Shown: positions 1 through 6,752, counted from the stretch's first letter. The stretch: 10,210 nt of DNA from Candidatus Magasanikbacteria bacterium GW2011_GWC2_45_8 (GCA_001001925.1 LCLH01000036.1:1-10210); one strand, 5' to 3'. The notes: generated by a model from the sequence alone, not told the origin. Numbers and translations: made by a program.

Positions 1-116
1 AAAAACTTCCATGCGCTGTGACGCGCGCGCAATTCTTGCAAAACCGCCACCAACGGCATAACCGGCCCCAAAGTGCCGCCTCCGGAAAAAATAATGTGTT
101 TTGTCTCCTCCTTCAT
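1..116 (-). CDS. murG: MurG-like UDP-GlcNAc transferase, N-terminal fragment
   Basis: Only the first 38 or so codons lie in the window; the gene runs off the left edge. MurG adds GlcNAc from UDP-GlcNAc to lipid I to form lipid II on the inner face of the membrane. The N-terminus reads MKEETKHIIFSGGGTLGPVM, and the glycine-rich SGGGTLG loop after a short beta strand matches the N-terminal nucleotide-sugar transferase fold. The second half of the usual GGTGGH loop is replaced by GGGTLGPV. The start lies 5 bp after the ftsW stop, in an mraY-ftsW-murG order typical of the division and cell-wall cluster. An oddity is that a strong Shine-Dalgarno-like AAGGAGG lies inside codons 2-4 rather than upstream. 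Either this ATG is used without a Shine-Dalgarno, or initiation is at a rare downstream codon (ATT, codon 8 or 9). Family is fairly sure from context; the start is less so. Confidence 0.75.
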   Translation of the reverse strand, partial: MKEETKHIIFSGGGTLGPVMPLVAVLQELRARHSAWKF

Positions 117-121
117 AAGTT

Positions 122-1222
122 TTAAGTGCGCGCGTAACTTGAAATATTCGCTACAATCCCCAGCGATAAAAGCATCATAAACATGGTGGTGCCTCCGTGA
201 GACACCAATGGCAAAGGCACTCCGGTGAGTGGCATAATGCCAAGCATAGTTGCCATATTTATAAATGACTGCCCCACAAGCCACGCCGCGACTCCCACGG
301 TAATAAGCATGCCAAAACGATCCGGCGAAGCGCGCGCAATGCGCATCATGCGGAAAAAAATGAAAAGCAAAAATATAACAAACGCGCCGGAGCCCGCAAA
401 CCCCAGCTCCTCGGCCATAATGGGAAATATCGCGTCAGCTTGCACCTGTGGCAGATACTGAAATTTTTGGCGCGACTTTCCCCACCCCGCTCCAAAAAAT
501 CCTCCGGACCCCACCGCGACATACGACTGATGAATCTGCCAACTTGCGCCAAGCGGGTCAACTTCCGGATACGCAAAAACTTTTAAACGCTGGACAATGT
601 GGGATTGCGGCTTGAAAATAATCAAAATTAAAACCGCAATGACCGCTATGGCCACCATGCCAAGCATGTAACGCCACTGCCCTCCCCCTACAATAAAAAG
701 AGACAACGCAATACAGCTTATCAAAAGCAATGAACCAACATCCGGCTGCGCAAACAATAATCCTCCAATGAGCCCAAGAGGCACAATAAAAGGCAAAAAA
801 CCGGTTTGCCAATTTTGCAAATCGCTTGGTTTAGTGCGTGAAAGCCAATGCGCCAAAAAAATAATCAACGCGACTTTTGCCAATTCCACCGGCTGGAATG
901 AAAGCCCGAAAAGCTTAATCCAACTGCGCGCAAATGTATCTTGCGTGCTTCCAATGCCCGGAATGAGCACGAGCAACAGCAGAATTATGCTCCCCCCAAA
1001 CACCCAGAAAGAAAGCGAACGCAAACGCGTGTAGGGGGTGCGCATCATAAACCAAAACGCCACCGAGCCGGGAATAATTCCCAGCATCACTTGGCGCTTC
1101 ACAAAAAAATACGTATCATTGGGCACCAACAGCGAGGTTGCGCTCAAAAGCGCGAGCACTCCAAAAAATACCAAACCAATAATACTGCCTACAAAAATAT
1201 AATCGGGGTGAGCGGTGCGCAT
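122..1222 (-). CDS. ftsW: FtsW, SEDS-family peptidoglycan glycosyltransferase (division)
   Basis: SEDS polytopic membrane protein that polymerises lipid II into glycan strands at the septum with a class B PBP partner. I chose the ATG at 1222 (MRTAHPDYIF, 366 aa); an in-frame TTG at 1234 would give 370 aa, and neither has a clear Shine-Dalgarno. Numbered from the TTG, it shows about ten hydrophobic helices, the PVELAK version of the family PxExxK motif at 115-120, and the LPQVQADAIF extracellular loop at 261-270. Asp267 there aligns with the Asp essential for SEDS polymerase activity. It also has EELGF at 275-279 and the C-terminal LPLVSHGGT motif at 341-349, where many relatives have LPFVSYGGS. 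Length is normal. It lies between mraY and murG, which favours FtsW over RodA, although the two cannot be separated by motif alone. Confidence 0.9.
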   Translation of the reverse strand: MRTAHPDYIFVGSIIGLVFFGVLALLSATSLLVPNDTYFFVKRQVMLGIIPGSVAFWFMMRTPYTRLRSLSFWVFGGSIILLLLVLIPGIGSTQDTFARSWIKLFGLSFQPVELAKVALIIFLAHWLSRTKPSDLQNWQTGFLPFIVPLGLIGGLLFAQPDVGSLLLISCIALSLFIVGGGQWRYMLGMVAIAVIAVLILIIFKPQSHIVQRLKVFAYPEVDPLGASWQIHQSYVAVGSGGFFGAGWGKSRQKFQYLPQVQADAIFPIMAEELGFAGSGAFVIFLLFIFFRMMRIARASPDRFGMLITVGVAAWLVGQSFINMATMLGIMPLTGVPLPLVSHGGTTMFMMLLSLGIVANISSYART

Positions 1223-1263
1223 GGAAGTAAACAATAAAATGTGCGCCGGAGACGCGTGTGCTA

Positions 1264-2331
1264 TTACACGCGGTCAAGCAAAAATATAATCAAACCGATG
1301 AAGGCGGAGATGCCGGCAATGAGCCAGAAACGCATGGTCACCTGATATGCCGGCCAGCCCTTGGCTTCAAAATGATGATGCAGCGGCGCCACCAAAAAAA
1401 TCTTTTTTTTCAAAAAACGCTTGGAGGCAAACTGTAATGAAACTGACGCTATCTCCACGCAAAGCACAAACGCAAATATGGGAAGCAGTAACACGGTATT
1501 AGTGAGAAACGCCACTACAGAAAGAGTGGTAGTGAGCCCCAAAATTCCGGTTTCTCCCATATAAAACTTTGCAGGCGGAATGTTATGCCACAGAAATGCC
1601 ACCAGCGTTCCGGAAACCGCGCCGCAAAACGCCGCCAATTGATATTGTCCGCGGATAAACGCAATCGCGGCAAATGTGCCGAACAAAATGGCAAAAATTC
1701 CACCGGCAAGACCATCAAGGCCATCCACAATACTCCCGCTAAACAGCGTAATCATGACAAAAATAAAAAATGGAATATACCAGAACCCTAAAATCCAATC
1801 TCCCACAAACGGTACATGAATAGTATCCCAACCGAGTTTTGTGTAAAACCACCACGCACCCACAAGCCCTATGAGCGCAACCACAAGCAAGCGATGGCGA
1901 AATCGTATGCCGCCACCTTTTTCCAACGGACCCAAGCCCGTTACCACCATCCAGTCGTCAATCAATCCCAAAAGCGACGCGGCGACCAAGGTGAAAAGAG
2001 GAATCCATGTTTGGGAACGATTGATAAAGTGCAAACCGCCCACCCATGAATTGGGAGCAAGCGTATGCACAATCCAAAATATAAATGCCAGCCCTGCCAC
2101 GGTCACCCATATCAAAACACCCGCCATGCGCGGCGTGTTGATTTCTTTATTTTTATGCAATGCGTTAAAAATGGGAGTACCTGTTCCATCCGCGGAAACA
2201 GTACGCGCCTTTTTCTTCCAACATTTATAACGATATAAAAAGCGCGTCAAAAAAGGCGTCCACGCTGTTGCCACCAAAAACGAAATAGTGGTGAGAGCGA
2301 GTACGTAAACTGCTGATGGTATAAGATTCAT
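1264..2331 (-). CDS. mraY: MraY, phospho-N-acetylmuramoyl-pentapeptide transferase
   Basis: Transfers phospho-MurNAc-pentapeptide from UDP to undecaprenyl phosphate, giving lipid I, the first membrane step of peptidoglycan synthesis. The 355-aa length and roughly ten hydrophobic segments match the family. Visible motifs are NTPRMAG (65-71), the LIDDW pair Asp125-Asp126, VDGLDGLAG with Asp203 (202-210), and the C-terminal APLHHHFEAKGWP with His318-320 (315-327). The motif that is normally MGDTG or MGDVG reads MGETG (258-262), so a Mg-binding, catalytically important Asp is replaced by Glu260. The cytoplasmic segment after Asp126 (GGGIRFRHRLL, 139-149) also differs from the E. coli type. The start is 4 bp downstream of the preceding membrane-protein gene, so the two are co-transcribed and perhaps translationally coupled. 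MurD is not the next gene as in many clusters; ftsW follows directly. Confidence 0.92.
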   Translation of the reverse strand: MNLIPSAVYVLALTTISFLVATAWTPFLTRFLYRYKCWKKKARTVSADGTGTPIFNALHKNKEINTPRMAGVLIWVTVAGLAFIFWIVHTLAPNSWVGGLHFINRSQTWIPLFTLVAASLLGLIDDWMVVTGLGPLEKGGGIRFRHRLLVVALIGLVGAWWFYTKLGWDTIHVPFVGDWILGFWYIPFFIFVMITLFSGSIVDGLDGLAGGIFAILFGTFAAIAFIRGQYQLAAFCGAVSGTLVAFLWHNIPPAKFYMGETGILGLTTTLSVVAFLTNTVLLLPIFAFVLCVEIASVSLQFASKRFLKKKIFLVAPLHHHFEAKGWPAYQVTMRFWLIAGISAFIGLIIFLLDRV

Positions 2332-2335
2332 TTGA

Positions 2336-2689
2336 TTAATTGATGATAAACAAAGCCACTGCGCTCACGATAAGGAACCCGCAGAGCACCACCTGCGAAA
2401 CAAGCACCAGCCGTGCCAATTCTTTAAATTGCCCATACAGCCAATACCCTAATCCCGTATGCACCACTATTATCAACAAGCCCAACGCGGGCAAAAGCAA
2501 AAGGCGCGTCCACGCGCCAATAAAGTCAACTCCAAAATGAATGGTATAATGCAAAAAAGCCAGATCGCCAAATGTGCGTGCGCGCAGAGGAATATATAAC
2601 CACAAAAACACATCGGCGAGGATTGCGGCTATAATGCCACCCGCCGCGTAATAGTCCTTAAAAAATAGCTTGAGAGGATACCTCTGCAT
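2336..2689 (-). CDS. Small three-helix membrane protein of unknown function, first gene of the mraY operon
   Basis: I do not recognise a named family. The 117-aa protein has a short basic N-terminus, a helix at about 15-34, a stretch with LHYTIHFGVDFIG (46-58), a long helix at about 60-85 and a C-terminal helix at about 92-116 ending at the membrane edge. There is no signal peptidase site and no catalytic motif. It is the promoter-proximal gene of the operon with mraY (4 bp gap), ftsW and murG, so a role in cell-wall synthesis or division is plausible by position only. It sits where ftsL or ftsI might be in a standard cluster but resembles neither, since FtsL has one helix and a coiled coil. 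The predicted promoter places the transcription start at or next to the ATG, suggesting leaderless translation. AGGGG directly before the ATG is too close to act as a usual Shine-Dalgarno. Confidence 0.8.
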   Translation of the reverse strand: MQRYPLKLFFKDYYAAGGIIAAILADVFLWLYIPLRARTFGDLAFLHYTIHFGVDFIGAWTRLLLLPALGLLIIVVHTGLGYWLYGQFKELARLVLVSQVVLCGFLIVSAVALFIIN

Positions 2690-2696
2690 ATCCCCT

Positions 2697-2725
2697 ATGA
2701 TACAAGACTATTTGACAAAATTCAA
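2697..2725 (-). promoter_or_regulatory. Sigma70-type promoter for the mraY operon, probably leaderless
   Basis: On the minus strand, TTGAAT (2720-2725) is followed by a 17-nt spacer and TATCAT (2697-2702). Only 7 nt separate the -10 element from the ATG at 2689, so transcription would begin within about a base of the start codon. It overlaps the oppositely directed rpmA promoter. Confidence 0.6.
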
Positions 2726-2740
2726 GCATTTGAGTATACT
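2712..2740 (+). promoter_or_regulatory. Strong sigma70-type promoter for rpmA
   Basis: A consensus TTGACA (2712-2717), a 17-nt spacer and TATACT (2735-2740) precede rpmA. Transcription would begin near 2747, giving a 5' leader of about 33 nt with no visible Shine-Dalgarno. It shares 14 bp with the divergent promoter of the mraY operon, so the two polymerases could not bind at once. Confidence 0.8.
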
Positions 2741-2779
2741 TATGAACACTATCTAACTTGAAATACACTTAATTTTTCT

Positions 2780-3058
2780 ATGGCAACAAAAAAGGCTTCC
2801 GGCTCTACAGCCCTCGGGCGCGATTCCCAACCAAAACATCTTGGCGTTAAACGCCACGACGGTCAAGCCGTTCTTTCCGGCAATATTTTGGTTCGCCAGC
2901 GAGGCACCAAATTCCGCGCCGGTAAAAATGTCAAACGCACCGGTGACGACACCCTCATTGCGCTCATCAAAGGCAAAGTCAAATTCACCACTCGCAAAGT
3001 TCGCCTCTTTAACGGTAAACTTTCAAGTCGCAAATTTGTGAACGTGGTACCGGCTTAA
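2780..3058 (+). CDS. rpmA: Large ribosomal subunit protein bL27
   Basis: bL27 sits near the peptidyl-transferase centre of the 50S subunit, with its N-terminal tail reaching towards the P-site tRNA. The 92-aa protein shows the family N-terminus MATKKASGST followed by GRDSQPKHLGVKR and the conserved core GNILVRQRGTKF (34-45) and GKNVKRTGDDT, then a basic C-terminal region. The tail begins directly with the functional segment and lacks the cleavable extension found in Firmicutes. It is a single-gene unit with its own promoter and a terminator straight after the stop. Its usual partner rplU (bL21) is not next to it; upstream is the divergent cell-wall operon. Confidence 0.97.
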   Translation: MATKKASGSTALGRDSQPKHLGVKRHDGQAVLSGNILVRQRGTKFRAGKNVKRTGDDTLIALIKGKVKFTTRKVRLFNGKLSSRKFVNVVPA

Positions 3059-3071
3059 ATCCTCAAAATCA

Positions 3072-3100
3072 AAATACGCCCCGTAAAAGGGCGTATTTTT
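3072..3100. terminator. Intrinsic terminator shared by convergent rpmA and pyrG
   Basis: A perfect 10-bp stem AAATACGCCC/GGGCGTATTT (3072-3081 and 3089-3098) encloses a 7-nt loop and continues into a T run on the plus strand, 13 bp after the rpmA stop. On the minus strand the same stem is followed by a weaker T-rich stretch, so it probably also ends pyrG transcription. Confidence 0.9.
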
Positions 3101-3109
3101 TATATCTGC

Positions 3110-4691
3110 TTATTTCTTCTTCACGCACGCGCCAATAAAATCTTTAAAAAGCGGATGCGGACGCAGGGGGCGAGATTGAAATTCCGGATGAAACTGCACG
3201 CCCACAAACCACGGGTGAACGCTTGTTGGCAGTTCAACTATCTCCACCAGATCGCGTTCCGTGTTGACCCCTGAAACAACCAGCCCTTTTTCTTTAAACA
3301 GATCGCGATATTGATTATTCACTTCATACCGGTGACGATGTCGTTCAGAAATTTCCGGCGCGCCATATGCCTTGAGCGCCAAACTCTTGGTTTTTGTGCG
3401 CGAGATTTTTCTTTTGTTCAGGCAAAATATGCACTACCGGATTGCTTGTCTTGGGGTTCACTTCCGCCGTGTTGGCGTCTTTGAGCCCGCACAAGTGTCG
3501 CGCGAATTCTATAACTGCCATCTGCAAACCATAGCATAAACCAAAATACGGAATACCATGCTCGCGCACATATTGTACTGCCATAATCTTGCCTTCAACA
3601 CCACGTGTGCCAAACCCGCCCGGGATTACCACGCCATCGTATTTGCTTAATTCTTTAAGTTGTGCAGGTTCTTTTTCATAATCTTCAGAATTCAACCAAT
3701 GCAATACAGGTTTGACCTTGTGCGCCCAAGAACCGTGCTTTAAAGCTTCTATGACTGAAATATATGAATCAGACAGCACAAAATTGCCTGTGGAAAAATA
3801 TTTGCCCACCACCGCAATGTTGACCTCGCGTGTCGCATTTTGAATGGTGTTAAATAATGCGCGCCATTCCTGAAGGTCTTGTTTTTTAACGCGCAAACCC
3901 ACCTTTTTTAAAATACGCTCCGCGATATGCTGGGATTCCAATAAAAGCGGCACTTCGTATACGGAAGAAACGTCCTGCGCGGCAATTATATCTTCCGGCG
4001 CCATGTTGCAAAATATAGCGAGCTTCTGTTTGCGAGGAACGTCTATGGGAACATCGCTTCTGCATACTACCAAATCCGGCTGAATGCCCGCGGAGTTGAG
4101 CGTGCGTACCGCGTACTGTGTTGGTTTTGTTTTCATTTCGCCTATTTTTGCGGGTACAGGCAAATAACTCACCAACACGAACAAAACGTTTTTGGGACGG
4201 CGGAGCTTCATCATGCGCGCCGCTTCCAAAAAGAGAATGTTTTGATACTCACCCACCGTGCCGCCAATTTCTATGAGCACAAAATCCGCTTTTGCTTTTT
4301 TGCCCGCGCGCTCTATGCGGCGGATAATTTCTTCCGGCACGTGCGGCACCACTTCCACACACTTGCCCTTATATTCCAAATTGCGCTCGCGGTCTATTAC
4401 GCTCTGATATACCCTGCCCGTGGTCATGTAATTATCGGACAAAATGTTGATATCCAAAAAACGCTCATAGTTGCCCAAGTCTTGATCGGTTTCGTCGCCA
4501 TCAACCGTTACAAAAACCTCCCCGTGCTCGGTTGGATTCATGGTTCCGGCATCTAAATTGATGTAGGGATCAATCTTGACCGCGGTTACCGTATATCCCT
4601 TTGACTTGAGTAAAAGCCCGATTGAAGCGGTTGTGGTGCCCTTTCCCACGCCGGACATGACCCCGCCTACAACAAAAATATAGCGCGCCAT
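3110..4691 (-). pseudogene. pyrG: CTP synthase, frameshifted and missing part of the glutaminase domain
   Basis: CTP synthase makes CTP from UTP, ATP and glutamine-derived ammonia. I start it at ATG 4691 (MARYIFVVGG); upstream in-frame codons to 4766 are not family-like. The amidoligase domain is intact: GVMSGVGKG P-loop (10-18), KIDPYINLDAG (39-49), EHGEVFV (55-61), EIGGTVGE (141-148). The glutaminase domain has GGFGTRGVEGK (358-368) and nucleophile Cys386 in GLCYGLQ. The frame stays open to a stop at 3345, but family similarity ends near residue 430 (PEQKKNLAHK). It resumes one frame over, at or before KAYGAPEISERHRHRYEV (fragment 3110-3382), and includes the catalytic His and Glu in QFHPEF. 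Joining needs a +1 shift. The conserved GGTMRLG segment is absent from both frames, so roughly a dozen or more residues are missing. This looks like a deletion of 3n+2 bases, either real or from assembly. The 3' end faces rpmA. Confidence 0.88.
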
Positions 4692-4788
4692 AGATTTTTG
4701 AGCGTTTTTGAAGAAGTAAAATGAAAATAACAAAATCAATGCACGCGCGCTTGTTTGCCGCTCCATGCTCTTTTGTTTTCCACAAGAT

Positions 4789-4818
4789 AGTATACCATGA
4801 TTGTGTATGCGCCTACAA
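4789..4818 (-). promoter_or_regulatory. Probable promoter of pyrG
   Basis: On the minus strand a good -10 TATACT (4789-4794) lies 18 nt downstream of a weak -35 TTGTAG (4813-4818). It falls between the ABC-F stop (4833) and pyrG and gives a leader of about 90 nt. I see no initial G run of the kind used for pyrG control in Bacillus, and no clear terminator between the ABC-F gene and pyrG, so read-through is possible. Confidence 0.5.
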
Positions 4819-4832
4819 ATTCCTGTATTTCT

Positions 4833-6284
4833 TCAAAACTTCCCCAAATCAAGCTCACTCGTGAAAATAATTTCTTTTACAAAATCAGGCATATGGCTGA
4901 TGAGAATAATCGCACCTTGAAACCCCTGTATTGCTTTGACAATAACCGGAATATGGCGAAAATTGATATGATTGGTAGGCTCGTCCAAAACCAAAAGGCC
5001 CGGTCTCATCAACACGAGCCGCGCAAAAGACAACAAACCTTTTTGGCCTTCTGACAAATGAGAAATTTTATGACCCATTAGCTCGCCGGTAATCAAAAAA
5101 CCGGCGGCAACGGAACGCATACTTTGAATATCTTCTCCTTCCATGAGCGCGTTTTTTAAAGAATCAAAAACCGTCTGATCATAATCCAATGTGGCAAAAT
5201 CCTGGCTGTAATACCCCACGCGCGTGTCTTTTAAAATTGTCGCGTCCTCGCTCGCACCGCTCACCAAAGAGCGCAACAATGTGCTTTTGCCAATTCCGTT
5301 TGGTCCGGAAATCAACAATCTATCTCTTTGTCGCAACACAATATCCACTTTTTTCACCACAGGTTCATGATTTTTTATTATTTTTATTGATGTTATGGTC
5401 ACCACATTGCCCACTATTCCTTGCACTGGAATGGTGAACTCCCTAATAGTTTTGTCCTCTCGCCGTACGTCAACTTTGTTTTCTTCCAGTTCCTGAACTT
5501 CTTCTCTCAACTTACTCGCGAGTCTTCGCATCTTGCCGCCTTTGTTGGCAAAAAAATTTACCTTTTCTTTATTATCTAATATCTCCTTTTCCAATTGAGC
5601 GTTCTTTTTTATTTCTCGCTCAATACGCGCGGCAATTTCTTCCACCACGGAAAAATAATCACCAACATACGTTTCTATTTTCTTGGTAAACACATCAAGA
5701 TACACTACGCCTTCCGTAAAACAATTTAAAAAATCCGCATCATGGGAAATGACTATCACTGTTTTGTCGTACATGACCAAAAATTCTATTAAATGGTCAA
5801 TACCCGCTTTGTCCAAATTATTGGTAGGCTCATCCAAAAGTAAAATGTCCGGATTTTGAATAAGCGCGTACGCCAATAAAATCCGCGCCTGCTGGCCGCC
5901 GGACAAATCCCCCACTTTTCTCTCCAACGGGACGGCCAAATTGACCACGTTCATTACTTTATTGATCTGGCCTTTGATATTGCACGGAACATTCACAAAC
6001 GCTTTTGAAAAATACTCCTCAAGCGTCAAATCCAAATCTTGTTTGTCAACCATTTGCGCCGCCGTGGCAATGGAAGCATTGTTGGTGATAAACACATCGC
6101 CCTTAACAGGTTTCAATTCCCCTTTTATCAATTTAAAAATAGTGCTTTTTCCGGCACCATTTTGCCCCATCAATGTTATTTTTGCGCCTTTACGTACACC
6201 AAAAGAGACCTCATCAAGCACCGGTCTTTTTTCTACGTACTCAAAGGTAACATTGTCAAATCTTAATAGTACATTTTCCGCCAT
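4833..6284 (-). CDS. ABC-F family ATPase, probable ribosome-associated translation factor
   Basis: ABC-F proteins are soluble tandem ATPases that bind the ribosomal E site and act on translation or antibiotic-stalled ribosomes; they are not transporters. The 483-aa protein has two ATPase domains and no membrane helix. Domain 1 has GQNGAGKST (40-48), LSGGQ (127-131), ILLLDEP (147-153) and His181. A charged linker at about 205-285, rich in Glu, Lys and Arg, is the expected coiled coil that contacts P-site tRNA. Domain 2 has GPNGIGKST (327-335), LSEGQ (410-414) and LVLDEP with Glu435, but TNHIN replaces the usual TNHLD and ISHM the usual SHD. Length is at the short end and there is no C-terminal extension. 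Shine-Dalgarno AAGGAA (6290-6295) sits 5 nt before the ATG. Whether it is a housekeeping factor or gives antibiotic protection cannot be told from sequence. Confidence 0.92.
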   Translation of the reverse strand: MAENVLLRFDNVTFEYVEKRPVLDEVSFGVRKGAKITLMGQNGAGKSTIFKLIKGELKPVKGDVFITNNASIATAAQMVDKQDLDLTLEEYFSKAFVNVPCNIKGQINKVMNVVNLAVPLERKVGDLSGGQQARILLAYALIQNPDILLLDEPTNNLDKAGIDHLIEFLVMYDKTVIVISHDADFLNCFTEGVVYLDVFTKKIETYVGDYFSVVEEIAARIEREIKKNAQLEKEILDNKEKVNFFANKGGKMRRLASKLREEVQELEENKVDVRREDKTIREFTIPVQGIVGNVVTITSIKIIKNHEPVVKKVDIVLRQRDRLLISGPNGIGKSTLLRSLVSGASEDATILKDTRVGYYSQDFATLDYDQTVFDSLKNALMEGEDIQSMRSVAAGFLITGELMGHKISHLSEGQKGLLSFARLVLMRPGLLVLDEPTNHINFRHIPVIVKAIQGFQGAIILISHMPDFVKEIIFTSELDLGKF

Positions 6285-6301
6285 ACAAATTCCTTAAATG
6301 A

Positions 6302-6329
6302 ATAACGAGCCCTCAAAAAGGTTCGTTAT
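6302..6329 (-). promoter_or_regulatory. Hairpin in the 5' leader of the ABC-F gene
   Basis: A 10-bp stem with one G-T pair (6302-6311 with 6320-6329) encloses an 8-nt loop containing five U residues in the transcript. It ends 7 nt before the Shine-Dalgarno. No T run follows, so it is not a standard terminator. Placed between promoter and ribosome-binding site, it could stabilise the mRNA or affect initiation; function is inferred. Confidence 0.45.
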
Positions 6330-6335
6330 ACATGA

Positions 6336-6364
6336 ATAATCTCATATTTTCCACAAAACGTCAA
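6336..6364 (-). promoter_or_regulatory. Probable promoter of the ABC-F gene
   Basis: Minus-strand TTGACG (6359-6364), a 17-nt spacer and GATTAT (6336-6341, 4 of 6 consensus). A competing -10, TATAAC, lies closer to the gene but has a poor -35. The -35 element is 4 bp from the -35 of the divergent cold-shock promoter. Confidence 0.5.
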
Positions 6365-6368
6365 CATA

Positions 6369-6397
6369 TTGACTTTTTCCGGCATTTCATGTATACT
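6369..6397 (+). promoter_or_regulatory. Strong sigma70-type promoter for the cold-shock gene
   Basis: TTGACT (6369-6374), a 17-nt spacer and TATACT (6392-6397). Transcription would start near 6404, giving a leader of about 80 nt before the ATG at 6483. Confidence 0.8.
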
Positions 6398-6411
6398 GTC
6401 CTTACAGAATT

Positions 6412-6446
6412 TTCCGTAGAAACCTCGTCGACTTTCTTCAACGGAA
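6412..6446 (+). other. Leader stem in the cold-shock mRNA
   Basis: TTCCGT (6412-6417) can pair with ACGGAA (6441-6446) across a 23-nt loop, inside a roughly 80-nt untranslated leader. Cold-shock mRNAs in other bacteria carry long structured leaders that refold at low temperature. Here only the 6-bp stem is seen and the link to temperature is inferred. The leader has no clear Shine-Dalgarno before the ATG. Confidence 0.3.
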
Positions 6447-6482
6447 TACAATATTTTGTAATTATTTACTAGTCATTCAGCT

Positions 6483-6683
6483 ATGAAAGGTACCATTAAA
6501 ACGGTAATCTACGAGAAGCACTTTGGCTTCATTACCCCTGAAGACGGCTCAAAAGATGTTTTCTTCCATGAAAGCAATCTCACAGGCGCTCAATTCTCTG
6601 AATTGAAATCCGGTGATGCTGTCACCTTTGAAGTAGAACAATCAGAAAAAGGCCCGCGCGCAATCAACGTTGCTCGCGCCTAA
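6483..6683 (+). CDS. csp: Cold-shock domain protein
   Basis: A single cold-shock domain of 66 residues, the usual size, that binds single-stranded RNA or DNA and acts as an RNA chaperone in the cytoplasm. The RNP1-like motif FGFITP (14-19) and RNP2-like motif VFFHESNL (26-33) are present, with aromatic residues of the binding face at Phe14, Phe16, Phe27, Phe28 and His29. The C-terminus KGPRAINVARA matches the final beta strand of the family. RNP1 is reached through YEKHFGFI rather than the usual KGFGFI, so one basic-glycine step differs. The gene is monocistronic, with a strong promoter, an untranslated leader of about 80 nt and a strong terminator. It diverges from the ABC-F gene; both products act on RNA or ribosomes. 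Confidence 0.96.
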   Translation: MKGTIKTVIYEKHFGFITPEDGSKDVFFHESNLTGAQFSELKSGDAVTFEVEQSEKGPRAINVARA

Positions 6684-6690
6684 CTTCATC

Positions 6691-6723
6691 AAAAAACATC
6701 CGGAGCAATCCGGATGTTTTTTT
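6691..6723. terminator. Bidirectional intrinsic terminator between csp and the peptidase gene
   Basis: The stem ACATCCGGA/TCCGGATGT (6696-6704, 6709-6717) closes a GCAA tetraloop. It is flanked by six A residues on the left and seven T residues on the right, so each strand reads a stable hairpin followed by a U run. It lies 7 bp after the csp stop and about 30 bp after the peptidase stop. Confidence 0.95.
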
Positions 6724-6752
6724 AAAAGACCTGTTACCATATAATGACATCA

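Noticed and set aside
1871..2230. 119-aa open frame on the plus strand within mraY
   Set aside because: The mraY frame carries all family motifs; this frame has none.
2742..2756. Leader peptide MNTI before rpmA
   Set aside because: The frame begins before the predicted transcription start and has no ribosome-binding site.
3110..3382. Independent small glutaminase-like gene
   Set aside because: It lacks the Cys nucleophile region and continues the pyrG alignment directly, so it is the displaced 3' end of pyrG.
3360..3440. Programmed +1 frameshift in pyrG
   Set aside because: No known slippery site or stop-codon signal is seen at the change, and a shift would not restore the missing GGTMRLG segment.
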